Source: Scandinavium sp036271055
GTDB lineage: Bacteria; Pseudomonadota; Gammaproteobacteria; Enterobacterales; Enterobacteriaceae
DNA length: 64,000 nt
NCBI RefSeq assembly: GCF_036271055.1
Contig: NZ_DATBBJ010000063.1
Location: forward strand, 124,001-188,000
Reading direction: 5' to 3'
In this document: positions 43,693 through 52,760 of the stretch, piece by piece
How positions within the stretch are numbered: the first letter of the stretch is position 1
How the letters are laid out: the number at the start of each line of letters is the position of its first letter
The notes under the pieces: generated by a model
Seen by the model: only the letters and a program-made list of their open reading frames with translations
Told to the model about the DNA's origin: nothing
Databases searched by the model: none
Program-made: the position numbers and the translations under genes

Positions 43693-44829
43693 ATGGATTT
43701 ACTCATTATTTTGACCTACGTCGCGCTGGCCTGGGCGATATTTAAAATATTCAAAATCCCGGTAAATAAATGGACGATACCGACGGCGGCATTAGGCGGT
43801 GTGTTTATTGTTAGCGGGCTTATCTTATTAATGAATTATAACCACCCGTATACCGCGCAAGCGCAAAAAGCGGTGATCTCTATTGCCATTACGCCGCAGG
43901 TGACGGGCATCGTCAGTGAAGTGACCAATAAACAAAATGCGCTGATTAAAAAAGGTGAAGTGCTTTTTAAAATTGACCCGACGCGTTATCAGGCCCGCGT
44001 TGATCGTCTGGCGGCTGATTTAGTCACAGCTATTCACAATACCGAGGCGATGAAAGGGCAATTAAGCGAAGCGCTGGCGAATACCCAGCGTGCCAGTGCC
44101 GAGCGCGACAAGTTGTATAAAGATTATCAGCGTTATCTGCAAGGCAGTAAGGCGAAAGTGAACCCATTCGCGGCAAGTGATATCGACAACGCGCGGCAAA
44201 ATTATCTGGCTCAGGATGCGGTGGTGAAATCATCTGTCGCGCAACAAACCCAGGTCCAGAGCCAGCTCGACAGCATGGTGAACGGTGAGCAATCGCAGGT
44301 AGCCAGTTTACGCGCGCAGCTCACGGAGGCCCGCTACAATCTCGATCAAACCGTCGTGCGTGCGCCCAGCGATGGCTATGCCACGCAGGTTCTCATACGC
44401 CCTGGCACCTACGCCGCCGCGATACCACTGCGTCCAGTAATGGTGTTTATTCCCGAACAAAAACGGCAAATAGTCGCGCAGTTCCGTCAGAATTCTTTAC
44501 TACGCCTGGAACCCGGCGACGTTGCGGAAGTGGTGTTTAATGCACTGCCCGGTCAGGTTTTTGTCGGCAAGCTGACGACCATTATTCCGATTGTGCCCGG
44601 CGGTTCTTATCAGGCGCAAGGCACGCTCCAGTCTCTGACCGTCGTGCCAGGTACTGATGCCGTTCAGGCGCTGATTGAACTTGATCCCAACGCGCAGGTG
44701 GAAGCCTTGCCAGACGGCATTTTCGCGCAGGTCGCGGTCTATTCAGATCATTTCAGCCACGTGGCGGTCATGCGCAAAGTCCTTTTGCGGATGACCAGTT
44801 GGATGCACTACCTGTATCTCGATCATTAA
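43693..44829 (+). CDS. yibH: HlyD-family membrane fusion protein YibH
   Basis: 378 aa, same length as E. coli YibH. Two N-terminal membrane helices (about 4-18 and 30-50) lead into a biotinyl-lipoyl-like and alpha-hairpin HlyD fold (ISIAITPQVTGIVSEVTNKQ; KGEVLFKIDPTRYQARVDRL). It is likely a periplasmic adaptor; its pump partner is not encoded nearby, and DUF3302 YibI may take that place. Confidence 0.93.
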   Translation: MDLLIILTYVALAWAIFKIFKIPVNKWTIPTAALGGVFIVSGLILLMNYNHPYTAQAQKAVISIAITPQVTGIVSEVTNKQNALIKKGEVLFKIDPTRYQARVDRLAADLVTAIHNTEAMKGQLSEALANTQRASAERDKLYKDYQRYLQGSKAKVNPFAASDIDNARQNYLAQDAVVKSSVAQQTQVQSQLDSMVNGEQSQVASLRAQLTEARYNLDQTVVRAPSDGYATQVLIRPGTYAAAIPLRPVMVFIPEQKRQIVAQFRQNSLLRLEPGDVAEVVFNALPGQVFVGKLTTIIPIVPGGSYQAQGTLQSLTVVPGTDAVQALIELDPNAQVEALPDGIFAQVAVYSDHFSHVAVMRKVLLRMTSWMHYLYLDH

Positions 44830-44889
44830 CCTGAATTTTTACCTCGCCTGCGCCATACTGATCTCTTTGTTCAGGATAGGGAGCAGGCG

Positions 44890-45498
44890 ATGAAACTGAT
44901 CGGCAGTTATACCAGCCCGTTTGTGCGTAAAATTTCGGTGATCTTGCTGGAAAAGGGGATAACCTTCGAGTTTATCAACGAGATGCCCTATAACGCCGAA
45001 AACGGTGTCGGCAAGTACAATCCGCTCGGCAAAGTCCCGGCGCTGGTGACCGGCGAGGGGGAATGCTGGTACGACTCACCGATTATTGCGCAGTACATCG
45101 AACTGCTGGATATCGCGCCTGCAATGGTGCCGCGCGAGCCGAAAGCTGCGTTGCACACGCGTCAGCTCGAAGCGCTGGCTGACGGCATAATGGATGCCGG
45201 GCTGGTTATCGTGCGTGAACTGGCCCGTCCGGTGGCACAACAATCGCCGGAAGAACTGCTGCGCCAGCGTGAGAAAGTCACCCGTGGGCTGGATGCGCTG
45301 GACGGCTTTGTCGCCGATGGCACGCTGAAAGCCGAAGAACTCAATCTGGCCACTATCGCCGTTGCCTGCGCGGTGGGCTATCTCAATTTCCGTCGTCTCT
45401 CTCCGGGCTGGTGCGCCGAGCGTCCACATTTGGTGAAGCTTGTGGAAACGCTGTTCCAGCGCGACAGTTTTGCCCGCACAGAACCGCCAAAAGCGTAA
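44890..45498 (+). CDS. yibF: Glutathione S-transferase-like protein YibF
   Basis: 202 aa. The N-terminal thioredoxin-like half (MKLIGSYTSPFVRKISVILL) has Ser-Pro at the active position and the GSH-binding PLGKVPALV; the C-terminal half is helical. Physiological substrate unknown. It lies before selA; in E. coli K-12 the rhsA locus interrupts this junction, here it does not. Confidence 0.94.
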   Translation: MKLIGSYTSPFVRKISVILLEKGITFEFINEMPYNAENGVGKYNPLGKVPALVTGEGECWYDSPIIAQYIELLDIAPAMVPREPKAALHTRQLEALADGIMDAGLVIVRELARPVAQQSPEELLRQREKVTRGLDALDGFVADGTLKAEELNLATIAVACAVGYLNFRRLSPGWCAERPHLVKLVETLFQRDSFARTEPPKA

Positions 45499-45592
45499 CG
45501 CTAATCAATGTCGCGCTACCCGCATTCGCAGTACAATTCGCGCACGTTTATTCCCCTCTCCCGTGTGGAGGGGGCATACCACAGGCTTACTC

Positions 45593-46981
45593 ATGACCAC
45601 CGAAAACCCTTCGCTGTTCAGTCAAATTCCCGCCACCGATCGCCTGTTGCGCGATCCGGCATTTTCATCGCTTATCGCAAACGCCGGGCATAGCCAGGTG
45701 GCAAATGTGTTACGTCAGTTGCAGGACGAAGCCCGCACGGTGATTCGTGATAACGGCACGCTGCCCGTCTGGTGTCACGACTGGCATCAGGCCGCTGCCG
45801 AGCGTTTATCCACAGATGCCCAAAGCCCGCTACGCCCGGTGTTTAACCTCACTGGCACCGTGTTGCACACCAATCTTGGCCGTGCGTTGCAGGCAGAAGT
45901 CGCCGTTGAAGCGGTTATGCAAGTAATGCGTTCCCCGGTGACGCTGGAATATTCACTCGACGGCGCAGGGCGTGGACATCGCGATAGTGCGCTGGCAGAT
46001 TTACTCTGCCGACTGACGGGCGCGGAAGATGCCTGTATCGTCAACAACAACGCGGCTGCGGTGCTGCTGATGTTAGCGGCGACGGCGAACGGCAAAGAGG
46101 TGGTGGTTTCACGCGGTGAGCTGGTGGAAATTGGCGGCGCGTTCCGTATTCCCGATGTCATGCGTCAGGCAGGCTGCGTATTGCGCGAAGTGGGCACTAC
46201 CAATCGCACACACGCGCGTGATTATCGCGAGGCCATCAACGACAGCACCGGTCTGCTGATGAAAGTGCATACCAGTAACTACAGCGTGGAAGGGTTCACC
46301 AAAGCGGTGGACGAAGCTGAACTGGCGGCGATAGGTCAGGAATTCGACATTCCCGTAGTGGCGGATTTAGGCAGCGGCTCGCTGGTGGATTTGAGCCAGT
46401 TCGGTTTGCCGAAAGAGCCCATGCCGCAGGCGCTGATTGCCAGCGGTGTGAGCCTGGTGAGTTTCTCCGGCGATAAATTACTCGGTGGCCCGCAGGCCGG
46501 AATTATCGTCGGCAAGCGTGAGTTGATTGCAAAATTGCAATCGCATCCGCTTAAGCGCGCATTACGTGCAGACAAAATGACATTAGCCGCGCTGGAAGCC
46601 ACGTTACGCCTCTATTTGCATCCGGAGAAATTAACCCAGGCGTTGCCGACATTGCGTTTGCTAACGCGCTCGCAGGAAGAGATCCGCAAGCAAGCCGAGG
46701 GCTTGCTGACCCCACTCCAGGCGCATTATCCTGAATTCACCGTTCAGCTTGAGCCGTGCTTATCGCAGATTGGCAGTGGCTCATTGCCTGTTGACCGTCT
46801 GCCTTCTTACGCGCTGACATTCACGCCGAAAGATGGACGGGGTGCGGCACTCGAAGCGCTGGCACAACGTTGGCGACACCTCGACACGCCTGTGCTTGGG
46901 CGCATTGGCGATGGCCGTTTATGGCTCGATTTACGCTGTCTTGAGGATCAACCGCGCTTTCTGGAGAGTGTGCTGAAATGA
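45593..46981 (+). CDS. selA: L-seryl-tRNA(Sec) selenium transferase
   Basis: 462-aa PLP enzyme turning seryl-tRNA(Sec) into selenocysteyl-tRNA(Sec). Start ATG at 45593 (MTTENPSLFSQIPATDRLL) gives the family length; the longer frame runs back through yibF. The PLP lysine is in SFSGDKLLGGPQAGI. The ribosome site is weak. The stop overlaps the selB start (ATGA). Confidence 0.97.
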   Translation: MTTENPSLFSQIPATDRLLRDPAFSSLIANAGHSQVANVLRQLQDEARTVIRDNGTLPVWCHDWHQAAAERLSTDAQSPLRPVFNLTGTVLHTNLGRALQAEVAVEAVMQVMRSPVTLEYSLDGAGRGHRDSALADLLCRLTGAEDACIVNNNAAAVLLMLAATANGKEVVVSRGELVEIGGAFRIPDVMRQAGCVLREVGTTNRTHARDYREAINDSTGLLMKVHTSNYSVEGFTKAVDEAELAAIGQEFDIPVVADLGSGSLVDLSQFGLPKEPMPQALIASGVSLVSFSGDKLLGGPQAGIIVGKRELIAKLQSHPLKRALRADKMTLAALEATLRLYLHPEKLTQALPTLRLLTRSQEEIRKQAEGLLTPLQAHYPEFTVQLEPCLSQIGSGSLPVDRLPSYALTFTPKDGRGAALEALAQRWRHLDTPVLGRIGDGRLWLDLRCLEDQPRFLESVLK

Positions 46982-48837
46982 TTATTGCCACCGCCGGGCA
47001 CGTCGACCACGGCAAAACCACGCTGCTACAGGCTATTACCGGGGTGAATGCCTCGCACTTACCCGAAGAGAAAGCGCGTGGCATGACTATCGATCTCGGT
47101 TACGCCTACTGGCCGCAACCCGATGGGCGTGTACCAGGGTTTATCGATGTGCCGGGCCACGAAAAATTTTTGGCGAATATGCTGGCGGGTGTCGGCGGTA
47201 TTGATCATGCACTGCTGGTGGTGGCCTGTGACGATGGCGTGATGGCCCAAACGCGTGAACATCTGGCGATTTTGCAGCTAACGGGCAAGTCCACGTTAAC
47301 CGTGGCGTTGACCAAAACCGATCGCGTGGATGCCGTGCGTATCGCCGACGTTCGCCAGAAAATTACCGACGTTTTGCGTGAGTATGGTTTTGTGGATGTC
47401 TCGCTGTTCGACACCGCTGCCACGCAAATGCAGGGTATTGATGAATTGCGCGCCCATCTTTTACAGCTGGCTGAACGCCAGCAGGTTTCGCATCAGCGTT
47501 TTCGGCTGGCGATTGACCGGGCGTTTACCGTCAAAGGCGCGGGGCTGGTGGTGACGGGCACGGCACTCTCTGGTGAAGTGAATATCGGCGATACATTATG
47601 GCTGACGGGCGTTGATAAACCGATGCGCGTGCGTGGATTGCATGCGCAGAATCAGCCTGTAGAAAAGGCGCTCGCCGGGCAGCGTATCGCGCTCAATATC
47701 ACTGGCGATGCACAGAAAGAAGAACTGAATCGCGGTGACTGGCTGTTGGCGCAACAACCCGGTGAGCCGTCTGAGCGTGTGATTGTTGAACTTCACTGCC
47801 ACGCGCCGCTCAGCCAGTGGCAGCCGCTGCATATTCATCACGCCGCAAGCCACATTACCGGACGCGTATCACTGCTGGAAAATAATCTGGCAGAGCTAGT
47901 GTTCGATACGCCGCTGTGGCTGGCAGATAACGACCGTTTGGTGCTACGCGATATCTCTGCCCGAACGACTTTAGCGGGTGCGCGAGTCGTCACCCTCACT
48001 CCACCGCGTCGCGGTAAACGTAAACCGGAATATCTGGCCTGGCTGGCAAAACTCACTGTGGCGCAAAGTGATGCCCAGGCGCTGGCGATTCATTTACAGC
48101 GTGAAGCGGTTCGTTTGAGTGAATTTGGCTGGGCGCGACAGCTCAACGACACGGGTCTGACAGAACTGACTCAACAGTTCGATTTGCTGAAAGCAGGCGA
48201 CAGTATTCTGAGTAACACCCTCGCGACACGCTGGCAGGAAAAACTGCTCGCTGCGCTGACGATTTATCACGATCAGCATCGTGATGAACCGGGGCCGGGC
48301 CGCGAACGTCTGCGGCGCATTGCGCTGCCGATGGAAGATGAAGCGTTGGTGCTGGCGCTGCTGGAGCAAATGCGCGGGGCGGGGGTGATTGGTAGTCATC
48401 ATGGCTGGCTGCATTTGCCCGACCACAAAGCCGGATTCACCGAGGAACAGGCGGTGCTGTGGCAAAAAGTACAATCGATGTTTGGCGATGAGCCGTGGTG
48501 GGTACGTGATTTAGCGCAACAGGTTGGGGCAGACGAACAGACCATGCGGGTCACGCTGCGTCAGGCGGCGCAACAAGGGATGATCACCGCGATCGTGAAA
48601 GACCGTTATTATCGCAATGACAGAATTGTGCAGTTTGCCGGACTGATTCGTGAACTCGACACCGAGAAAGGCTCAACCTGTGCAGCCGATTTCCGCGACA
48701 GTCTGAACGTTGGGCGCAAACTGGCGATCCAAATTCTCGAATATTTCGACCGTATCGGTTTCACCCGCCGTCGAGGCAACGATCACCTTTTACGTGACGC
48801 GATGCTGTTCCCGCAGGCGGATAACGGCAAAGTGTAA
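46978..48837 (+). CDS. selB: Selenocysteine-specific translation elongation factor
   Basis: 619-aa EF-Tu-like GTPase that delivers Sec-tRNA at UGA codons followed by a SECIS element. G1 GHVDHGKTTLLQ, G3 DVPGHEKFLANM and G4 TKTD are present. The C-terminal half is a set of winged-helix domains that bind SECIS RNA (QILEYFDRIGFTRRRGNDHL). The pair implies selenoproteins such as formate dehydrogenases elsewhere in the genome. Confidence 0.97.
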   Translation: MIIATAGHVDHGKTTLLQAITGVNASHLPEEKARGMTIDLGYAYWPQPDGRVPGFIDVPGHEKFLANMLAGVGGIDHALLVVACDDGVMAQTREHLAILQLTGKSTLTVALTKTDRVDAVRIADVRQKITDVLREYGFVDVSLFDTAATQMQGIDELRAHLLQLAERQQVSHQRFRLAIDRAFTVKGAGLVVTGTALSGEVNIGDTLWLTGVDKPMRVRGLHAQNQPVEKALAGQRIALNITGDAQKEELNRGDWLLAQQPGEPSERVIVELHCHAPLSQWQPLHIHHAASHITGRVSLLENNLAELVFDTPLWLADNDRLVLRDISARTTLAGARVVTLTPPRRGKRKPEYLAWLAKLTVAQSDAQALAIHLQREAVRLSEFGWARQLNDTGLTELTQQFDLLKAGDSILSNTLATRWQEKLLAALTIYHDQHRDEPGPGRERLRRIALPMEDEALVLALLEQMRGAGVIGSHHGWLHLPDHKAGFTEEQAVLWQKVQSMFGDEPWWVRDLAQQVGADEQTMRVTLRQAAQQGMITAIVKDRYYRNDRIVQFAGLIRELDTEKGSTCAADFRDSLNVGRKLAIQILEYFDRIGFTRRRGNDHLLRDAMLFPQADNGKV

Positions 48838-48842
48838 AACAT

Positions 48843-48861
48843 CCCCGGCGAAAAGCCGGGG
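48843..48861. terminator. Stem-loop after selB
   Basis: CCCCGGC / GCCGGGG with loop GAAAA, starting 6 bases after the selB stop and before the convergent small gene. No U tract follows; termination may depend on the stem alone or on Rho. Confidence 0.6.
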
Positions 48862-48867
48862 AATCGA

Positions 48868-49167
48868 TCAATGACCGGTGACGACAGCTGCCGCAACTGG
48901 ATTGTCGGAATTAGCCACGACGGCTGTACGGGCAACAGGGTGACGACCGTTATTACCTGTCGCTGCGGCCATTGCCACAGGATTGTCGGAATTCGCTACC
49001 ACGACGCCACGGGCAACAGGGTTGTTACCGTTACCGCTGGTGGCAGTGGCCATCGCAACAGGATGGTCGGATGATGCAATGGCTGCGCCACGGGCAACCG
49101 GGTGATAACCAGCAATGGCAGGAAGAGTCATGGTTGCGAGAGCTAAAGTCAGAATAATTTTTTTCAA
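48868..49167 (-). CDS. Small secreted protein made of three 27-residue repeats
   Basis: 99 aa from a TTG at 49167 (MKKIILTLALATMTLPAIAG), a clear signal peptide with cleavage after AIA. The frame extends 32 codons upstream without signal character, so the TTG is preferred. The mature part is three tandem repeats on an exact 81-base period. Each reads roughly xHPVAR(G/T)..(V/I)A.SD(H/N)PVA.A.A(T)G. No cysteine; rich in Ala, Val, Gly and Asn. I do not recognise the family. It lies between selB (convergent) and aldB. Confidence 0.72.
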   Translation of the reverse strand: MKKIILTLALATMTLPAIAGYHPVARGAAIASSDHPVAMATATSGNGNNPVARGVVVANSDNPVAMAAATGNNGRHPVARTAVVANSDNPVAAAVVTGH

Positions 49168-49625
49168 AGTATTATCTCTATAATGTCGCCCTAATATTAT
49201 TAGCACAGGGCGTTGTTGGAATGAATTAAGTATATTTGGCAGCACGAAATGACACTTTTTCATATTCGCATGGAGAGCAACGCGTCATCATCCCTGTTCA
49301 GACCGGTACTCGTAATATGATTTCGTCATTTTTATAAATTCGTTAACTTCCGTATTGAGGTGCTTACCTTATTAGTAAACGAATACGGTGAATATTGACA
49401 GGCTGTTCTTGTTTTAATTTAAATATTCTTCGGGCTTACCTTTATTCTTATTTTCTTCATATTTATTGGATATCCCCTGGTCAATTTCGAGTAAATCGCC
49501 ACGTACTGTAATGAATAACTGACACTTTCCACCTCGCGGAGCGGTTGGGAGTGTAGTGCCTGGCTGGTGAAGAAATCGCCAGCCCCGTCTACCCTTACAG
49601 AGTACCCCACTGCAAGGAGACAATA
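49168..49625. promoter_or_regulatory. Upstream region of the repeat protein and aldB
   Basis: 458 bases with no gene I can support. It must hold the divergent promoters. A short inverted repeat CGCCCT / AGGGCG lies at about 49187-49211, upstream of the small gene. AAGGAGACAATA before the aldB ATG is a strong ribosome site. E. coli aldB is controlled by sigma S, CRP and Fis; I see no perfect CRP site here. Confidence 0.4.
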
Positions 49626-51164
49626 ATGACCAACAATCCTCCCTCTACGGGCATCCAGCCCGGTGTTTATGGTTATCCCCTCAAGCTCAAAGCGCGCTAT
49701 GACAACTTTATTGGCGGCAACTGGGTTGCCCCGGCGGACGGTGAGTATTACAAAAACCTGACCCCGGTGACCGGCCAACTGCTGTGCGAAGTGGCGTCAT
49801 CCAGTTCAAGAGACATCGACCTGGCGCTCGATGCGGCGCACAAAATCAAAGACAAATGGGCGCAAACATCAGTCCAGGACAGAGCGGCTGTGCTGTTGAA
49901 AATTGCCGATCGCATGGAGCAGAACATCGATCTGCTGGCGGCGGCGGAAACCTGGGACAACGGTAAACCGATCCGCGAGACCACAGCCGCTGATGTGCCG
50001 TTAGCTATCGATCAATTCCGCTATTTTGCCTCCTGCATTCGTGCACAGGAAGGCGGGATAAGCGAAGTCGACAGCGACACCGTCGCCTACCATTTCCAGG
50101 AGCCGCTGGGCGTGGTTGGGCAAATCATTCCGTGGAACTTCCCTTTGCTTATGGCGAGCTGGAAAATGGCACCCGCACTGGCTGCCGGGAATTGTGTCGT
50201 GCTCAAACCCGCGCGATTAACACCGCTGTCAGTGTTGATGCTGATGGAAATCATCGGCGATTTACTGCCGCCGGGCGTGGTGAACGTGGTTAACGGTGCA
50301 GGCGGTGAAATCGGTGAATATCTGGCAACCTCAAAGCGTATTGCCAAAGTGGCATTTACCGGTTCGACAGAAGTTGGTCAGCAGATCATGCAATACGCCA
50401 CACAGAACATCATTCCGGTCACGCTGGAGCTTGGCGGTAAATCGCCAAATATCTTCTTTGCCGACGTAATGGATGAGGAGGATGCTTTCTTTGAGAAAGC
50501 ACTGGAAGGGCTGGCACTGTTTGCTTTCAACCAGGGCGAAGTCTGCACTTGCCCTAGCCGCGCGCTGGTGCATGAATCCATTTACGACCGCTTTATGGAG
50601 CGGGCCATTCGTCGGGTGGAGAGCATTCGCAGCGGTAATCCGCTCGACAGCGTGACGCAAATGGGTGCGCAGGTTTCCAGCGGTCAAATGGACACCATCC
50701 TCAACTACATTGATATCGGCAAAAAAGAGGGCGCTGACGTGCTGACCGGCGGGCGACGCAAAATGCTCGACGGTGACCTGAAGGACGGTTACTACCTCGA
50801 ACCCACCATTCTGTTTGGTAAAAACAACATGCGGGTGTTCCAGGAGGAAATCTTTGGTCCGGTGCTGTCAGTGACAACGTTTAAAACGATGGAAGAGGCG
50901 CTGACGCTCGCCAACGATACGCAATACGGATTAGGCGCGGGGGTGTGGAGTCGCAATGGGAATCTGGCGTACAAGATGGGTCGTGGCATTCAGGCCGGAC
51001 GCGTATGGACCAATTGCTATCACGCTTACCCCGCGCACGCAGCATTTGGCGGCTACAAGCAGTCGGGTATTGGCCGTGAAACCCACAAGATGATGCTCGA
51101 CCATTACCAGCAAACTAAATGTCTGCTGGTGAGTTATTCCGATAAACCGTTAGGGTTGTTCTGA
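49626..51164 (+). CDS. aldB: Aldehyde dehydrogenase B
   Basis: 512-aa NAD(P)-dependent aldehyde dehydrogenase, same length as E. coli AldB, oxidising acetaldehyde and related aldehydes. Active-site glutamate in LELGGKSPN; catalytic cysteine in NQGEVCTCPSRALVH. N-terminus MTNNPPSTGIQPGVYGYPLK matches. A REP follows the stop. Confidence 0.97.
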   Translation: MTNNPPSTGIQPGVYGYPLKLKARYDNFIGGNWVAPADGEYYKNLTPVTGQLLCEVASSSSRDIDLALDAAHKIKDKWAQTSVQDRAAVLLKIADRMEQNIDLLAAAETWDNGKPIRETTAADVPLAIDQFRYFASCIRAQEGGISEVDSDTVAYHFQEPLGVVGQIIPWNFPLLMASWKMAPALAAGNCVVLKPARLTPLSVLMLMEIIGDLLPPGVVNVVNGAGGEIGEYLATSKRIAKVAFTGSTEVGQQIMQYATQNIIPVTLELGGKSPNIFFADVMDEEDAFFEKALEGLALFAFNQGEVCTCPSRALVHESIYDRFMERAIRRVESIRSGNPLDSVTQMGAQVSSGQMDTILNYIDIGKKEGADVLTGGRRKMLDGDLKDGYYLEPTILFGKNNMRVFQEEIFGPVLSVTTFKTMEEALTLANDTQYGLGAGVWSRNGNLAYKMGRGIQAGRVWTNCYHAYPAHAAFGGYKQSGIGRETHKMMLDHYQQTKCLLVSYSDKPLGLF

Positions 51165-51171
51165 CGAAAAA

Positions 51172-51200
51172 TGCCCGGTAAGCGTGAGCGCCACCGGGCA
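51172..51200. repeat. REP element after aldB
   Basis: Arms TGCCCGGT / ACCGGGCA with AAGCGTGAGCGCC between them, in the convergent gap between aldB and the efflux gene. Same type as the REP at 27942. Confidence 0.85.
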
Positions 51201-51208
51201 AAATACCG

Positions 51209-52750
51209 TTAATGTGCCGCTGTGGGTGCCGCGCTCGCGCCACCCGATTTCACAAACGGCGGACGAGTGAACCAGATAATCAGGATCAGCCCCATAAAGC
51301 CCCAACCGAGGATCCAGAAATAATCGATCGTCGACATCATGTACGCCTGATGCTCAATGGTTTTGTCGATCAAAGCAAAATTCTGCTGCGACGGGCCACC
51401 CATTTTCTGCACGTAATCCACCGCCGCAGGATGATATTGCGACACGTTTTCCGCCAGATTGGCATGATGGAACACTTCACGACGCTGCCAAATCCATGTC
51501 GTCAGCGAGGACGCGAACGAGCCGCCCAGCACGCGGAAGAAGGTCGCGAGGCCAGAGCCTTCCGCCACTTCATTACCGCTCAAATTGGACAGCACAATGG
51601 TGGTCAATGGCATAAAGAAGAACGCCACGCCGATCCCCATAAACATCTGCACGCTCGCGATGGTGCGGAAATCCACATCGGTACTGAACTGCGCACGCAT
51701 CAGACACGACGCGCCCATTGTCAGGAATGACACCGAACACAGTATGCGCAAATCGACTTTGGTGGCGTAGCGCCCCACAATCGGCGTGAGCAACAACGGT
51801 AAAAAGCCCATCGGCGCAGCGGCGAGCCCGGCCCAAATAGCGGTGTAGCCCATCTGCGTTTGTAGCCATTGCGGCAGAATGATGTTGATGGCGAAAAATG
51901 CCGCATAGCCGAGCATCAATGACAGCGTGCCAATCGCGAAATTGCGGTCTTTGAACAGGCGCAGATTCACGATCGGATGGCGCTCATCAAGCTCCCACAT
52001 CACAAACGAAATCAGGCTGACAGCCGAGATAACCGACATCACGATAATGGATGTGGAAGCGAACCAGTCCTCATCATTACCTTTATCCAGCACAACCTGC
52101 AGCAGACCGACGCCCAGCACTAGCAGTGCGATACCGATATAGTCAATCGGCGACGACTGCGTGGTTTCTTCGCGTCCGCGTAGCTGTGACCAGACCACGA
52201 TAGAGGCGAAAATCCCGATCGGTACGTTGATGTAGAAAATCCACGGCCAGGAATAGTTATCGGTTATCCAGCCGCCGGTAATGGGCCCAACGATGGGCGC
52301 GACCACGGTCACCATCGACAGCAGCGCCAGCGCCATACTTCGTTTCATTGGCGGGAAAATAACCAGCAGCAGGGTCTGACACATCGGGAACATCGGCCCG
52401 GCAAAGAACCCCTGCAATGCACGGAAAATAATGAGTTCGGTCATGCTGTGGGCGAAACCGCACAGGAATGACGTCAGGGTGAAAAACACCACCGAGGCGA
52501 TGAACAGCCGTAGCTGCCCAAAGCGTCGGGTAAACCAACCGGTGAGCGGCAGGGCGATGGCGTTACACACCGCAAAGGAGGTAATAACCCATGTGCCCTG
52601 ATCGGCGCTGACCCCGAGATTGCCGGAAATGGTCGGCAGGGCCACGTTAGCGATGGTGGAATCCAGCACCTGCATAAACGTGGCAAGCGACAGCGCCAGC
52701 GTCGCCAGAAACAGGCTGGGTGGCGTATAGGCGGCCTTCGGCTCTGACAT
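51209..52750 (-). CDS. EmrB/QacA-type (DHA2) multidrug efflux MFS transporter
   Basis: 513 aa with about 14 membrane helices. Conserved DHA2 motifs: DSTIANVALPTISGNLG near the start, RALQGFFAGPMFPMC, and GPITGGWITDNYSWPWIFYINVP (motif C region). It works with the HlyD-type partner 10 bases upstream in the operon. Resembles EmrB but is not in the mprA-emrAB context, so I give no symbol. Confidence 0.9.
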   Translation of the reverse strand: MSEPKAAYTPPSLFLATLALSLATFMQVLDSTIANVALPTISGNLGVSADQGTWVITSFAVCNAIALPLTGWFTRRFGQLRLFIASVVFFTLTSFLCGFAHSMTELIIFRALQGFFAGPMFPMCQTLLLVIFPPMKRSMALALLSMVTVVAPIVGPITGGWITDNYSWPWIFYINVPIGIFASIVVWSQLRGREETTQSSPIDYIGIALLVLGVGLLQVVLDKGNDEDWFASTSIIVMSVISAVSLISFVMWELDERHPIVNLRLFKDRNFAIGTLSLMLGYAAFFAINIILPQWLQTQMGYTAIWAGLAAAPMGFLPLLLTPIVGRYATKVDLRILCSVSFLTMGASCLMRAQFSTDVDFRTIASVQMFMGIGVAFFFMPLTTIVLSNLSGNEVAEGSGLATFFRVLGGSFASSLTTWIWQRREVFHHANLAENVSQYHPAAVDYVQKMGGPSQQNFALIDKTIEHQAYMMSTIDYFWILGWGFMGLILIIWFTRPPFVKSGGASAAPTAAH

Positions 52751-52760
52751 TGCTTCTCTC

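Noticed and set aside
48868..49100. 81-base direct repeats as a CRISPR-like array or tandem satellite
   Set aside because: The period is a multiple of three, the repeats are translated in frame after a signal peptide, and there are no spacers or cas genes.
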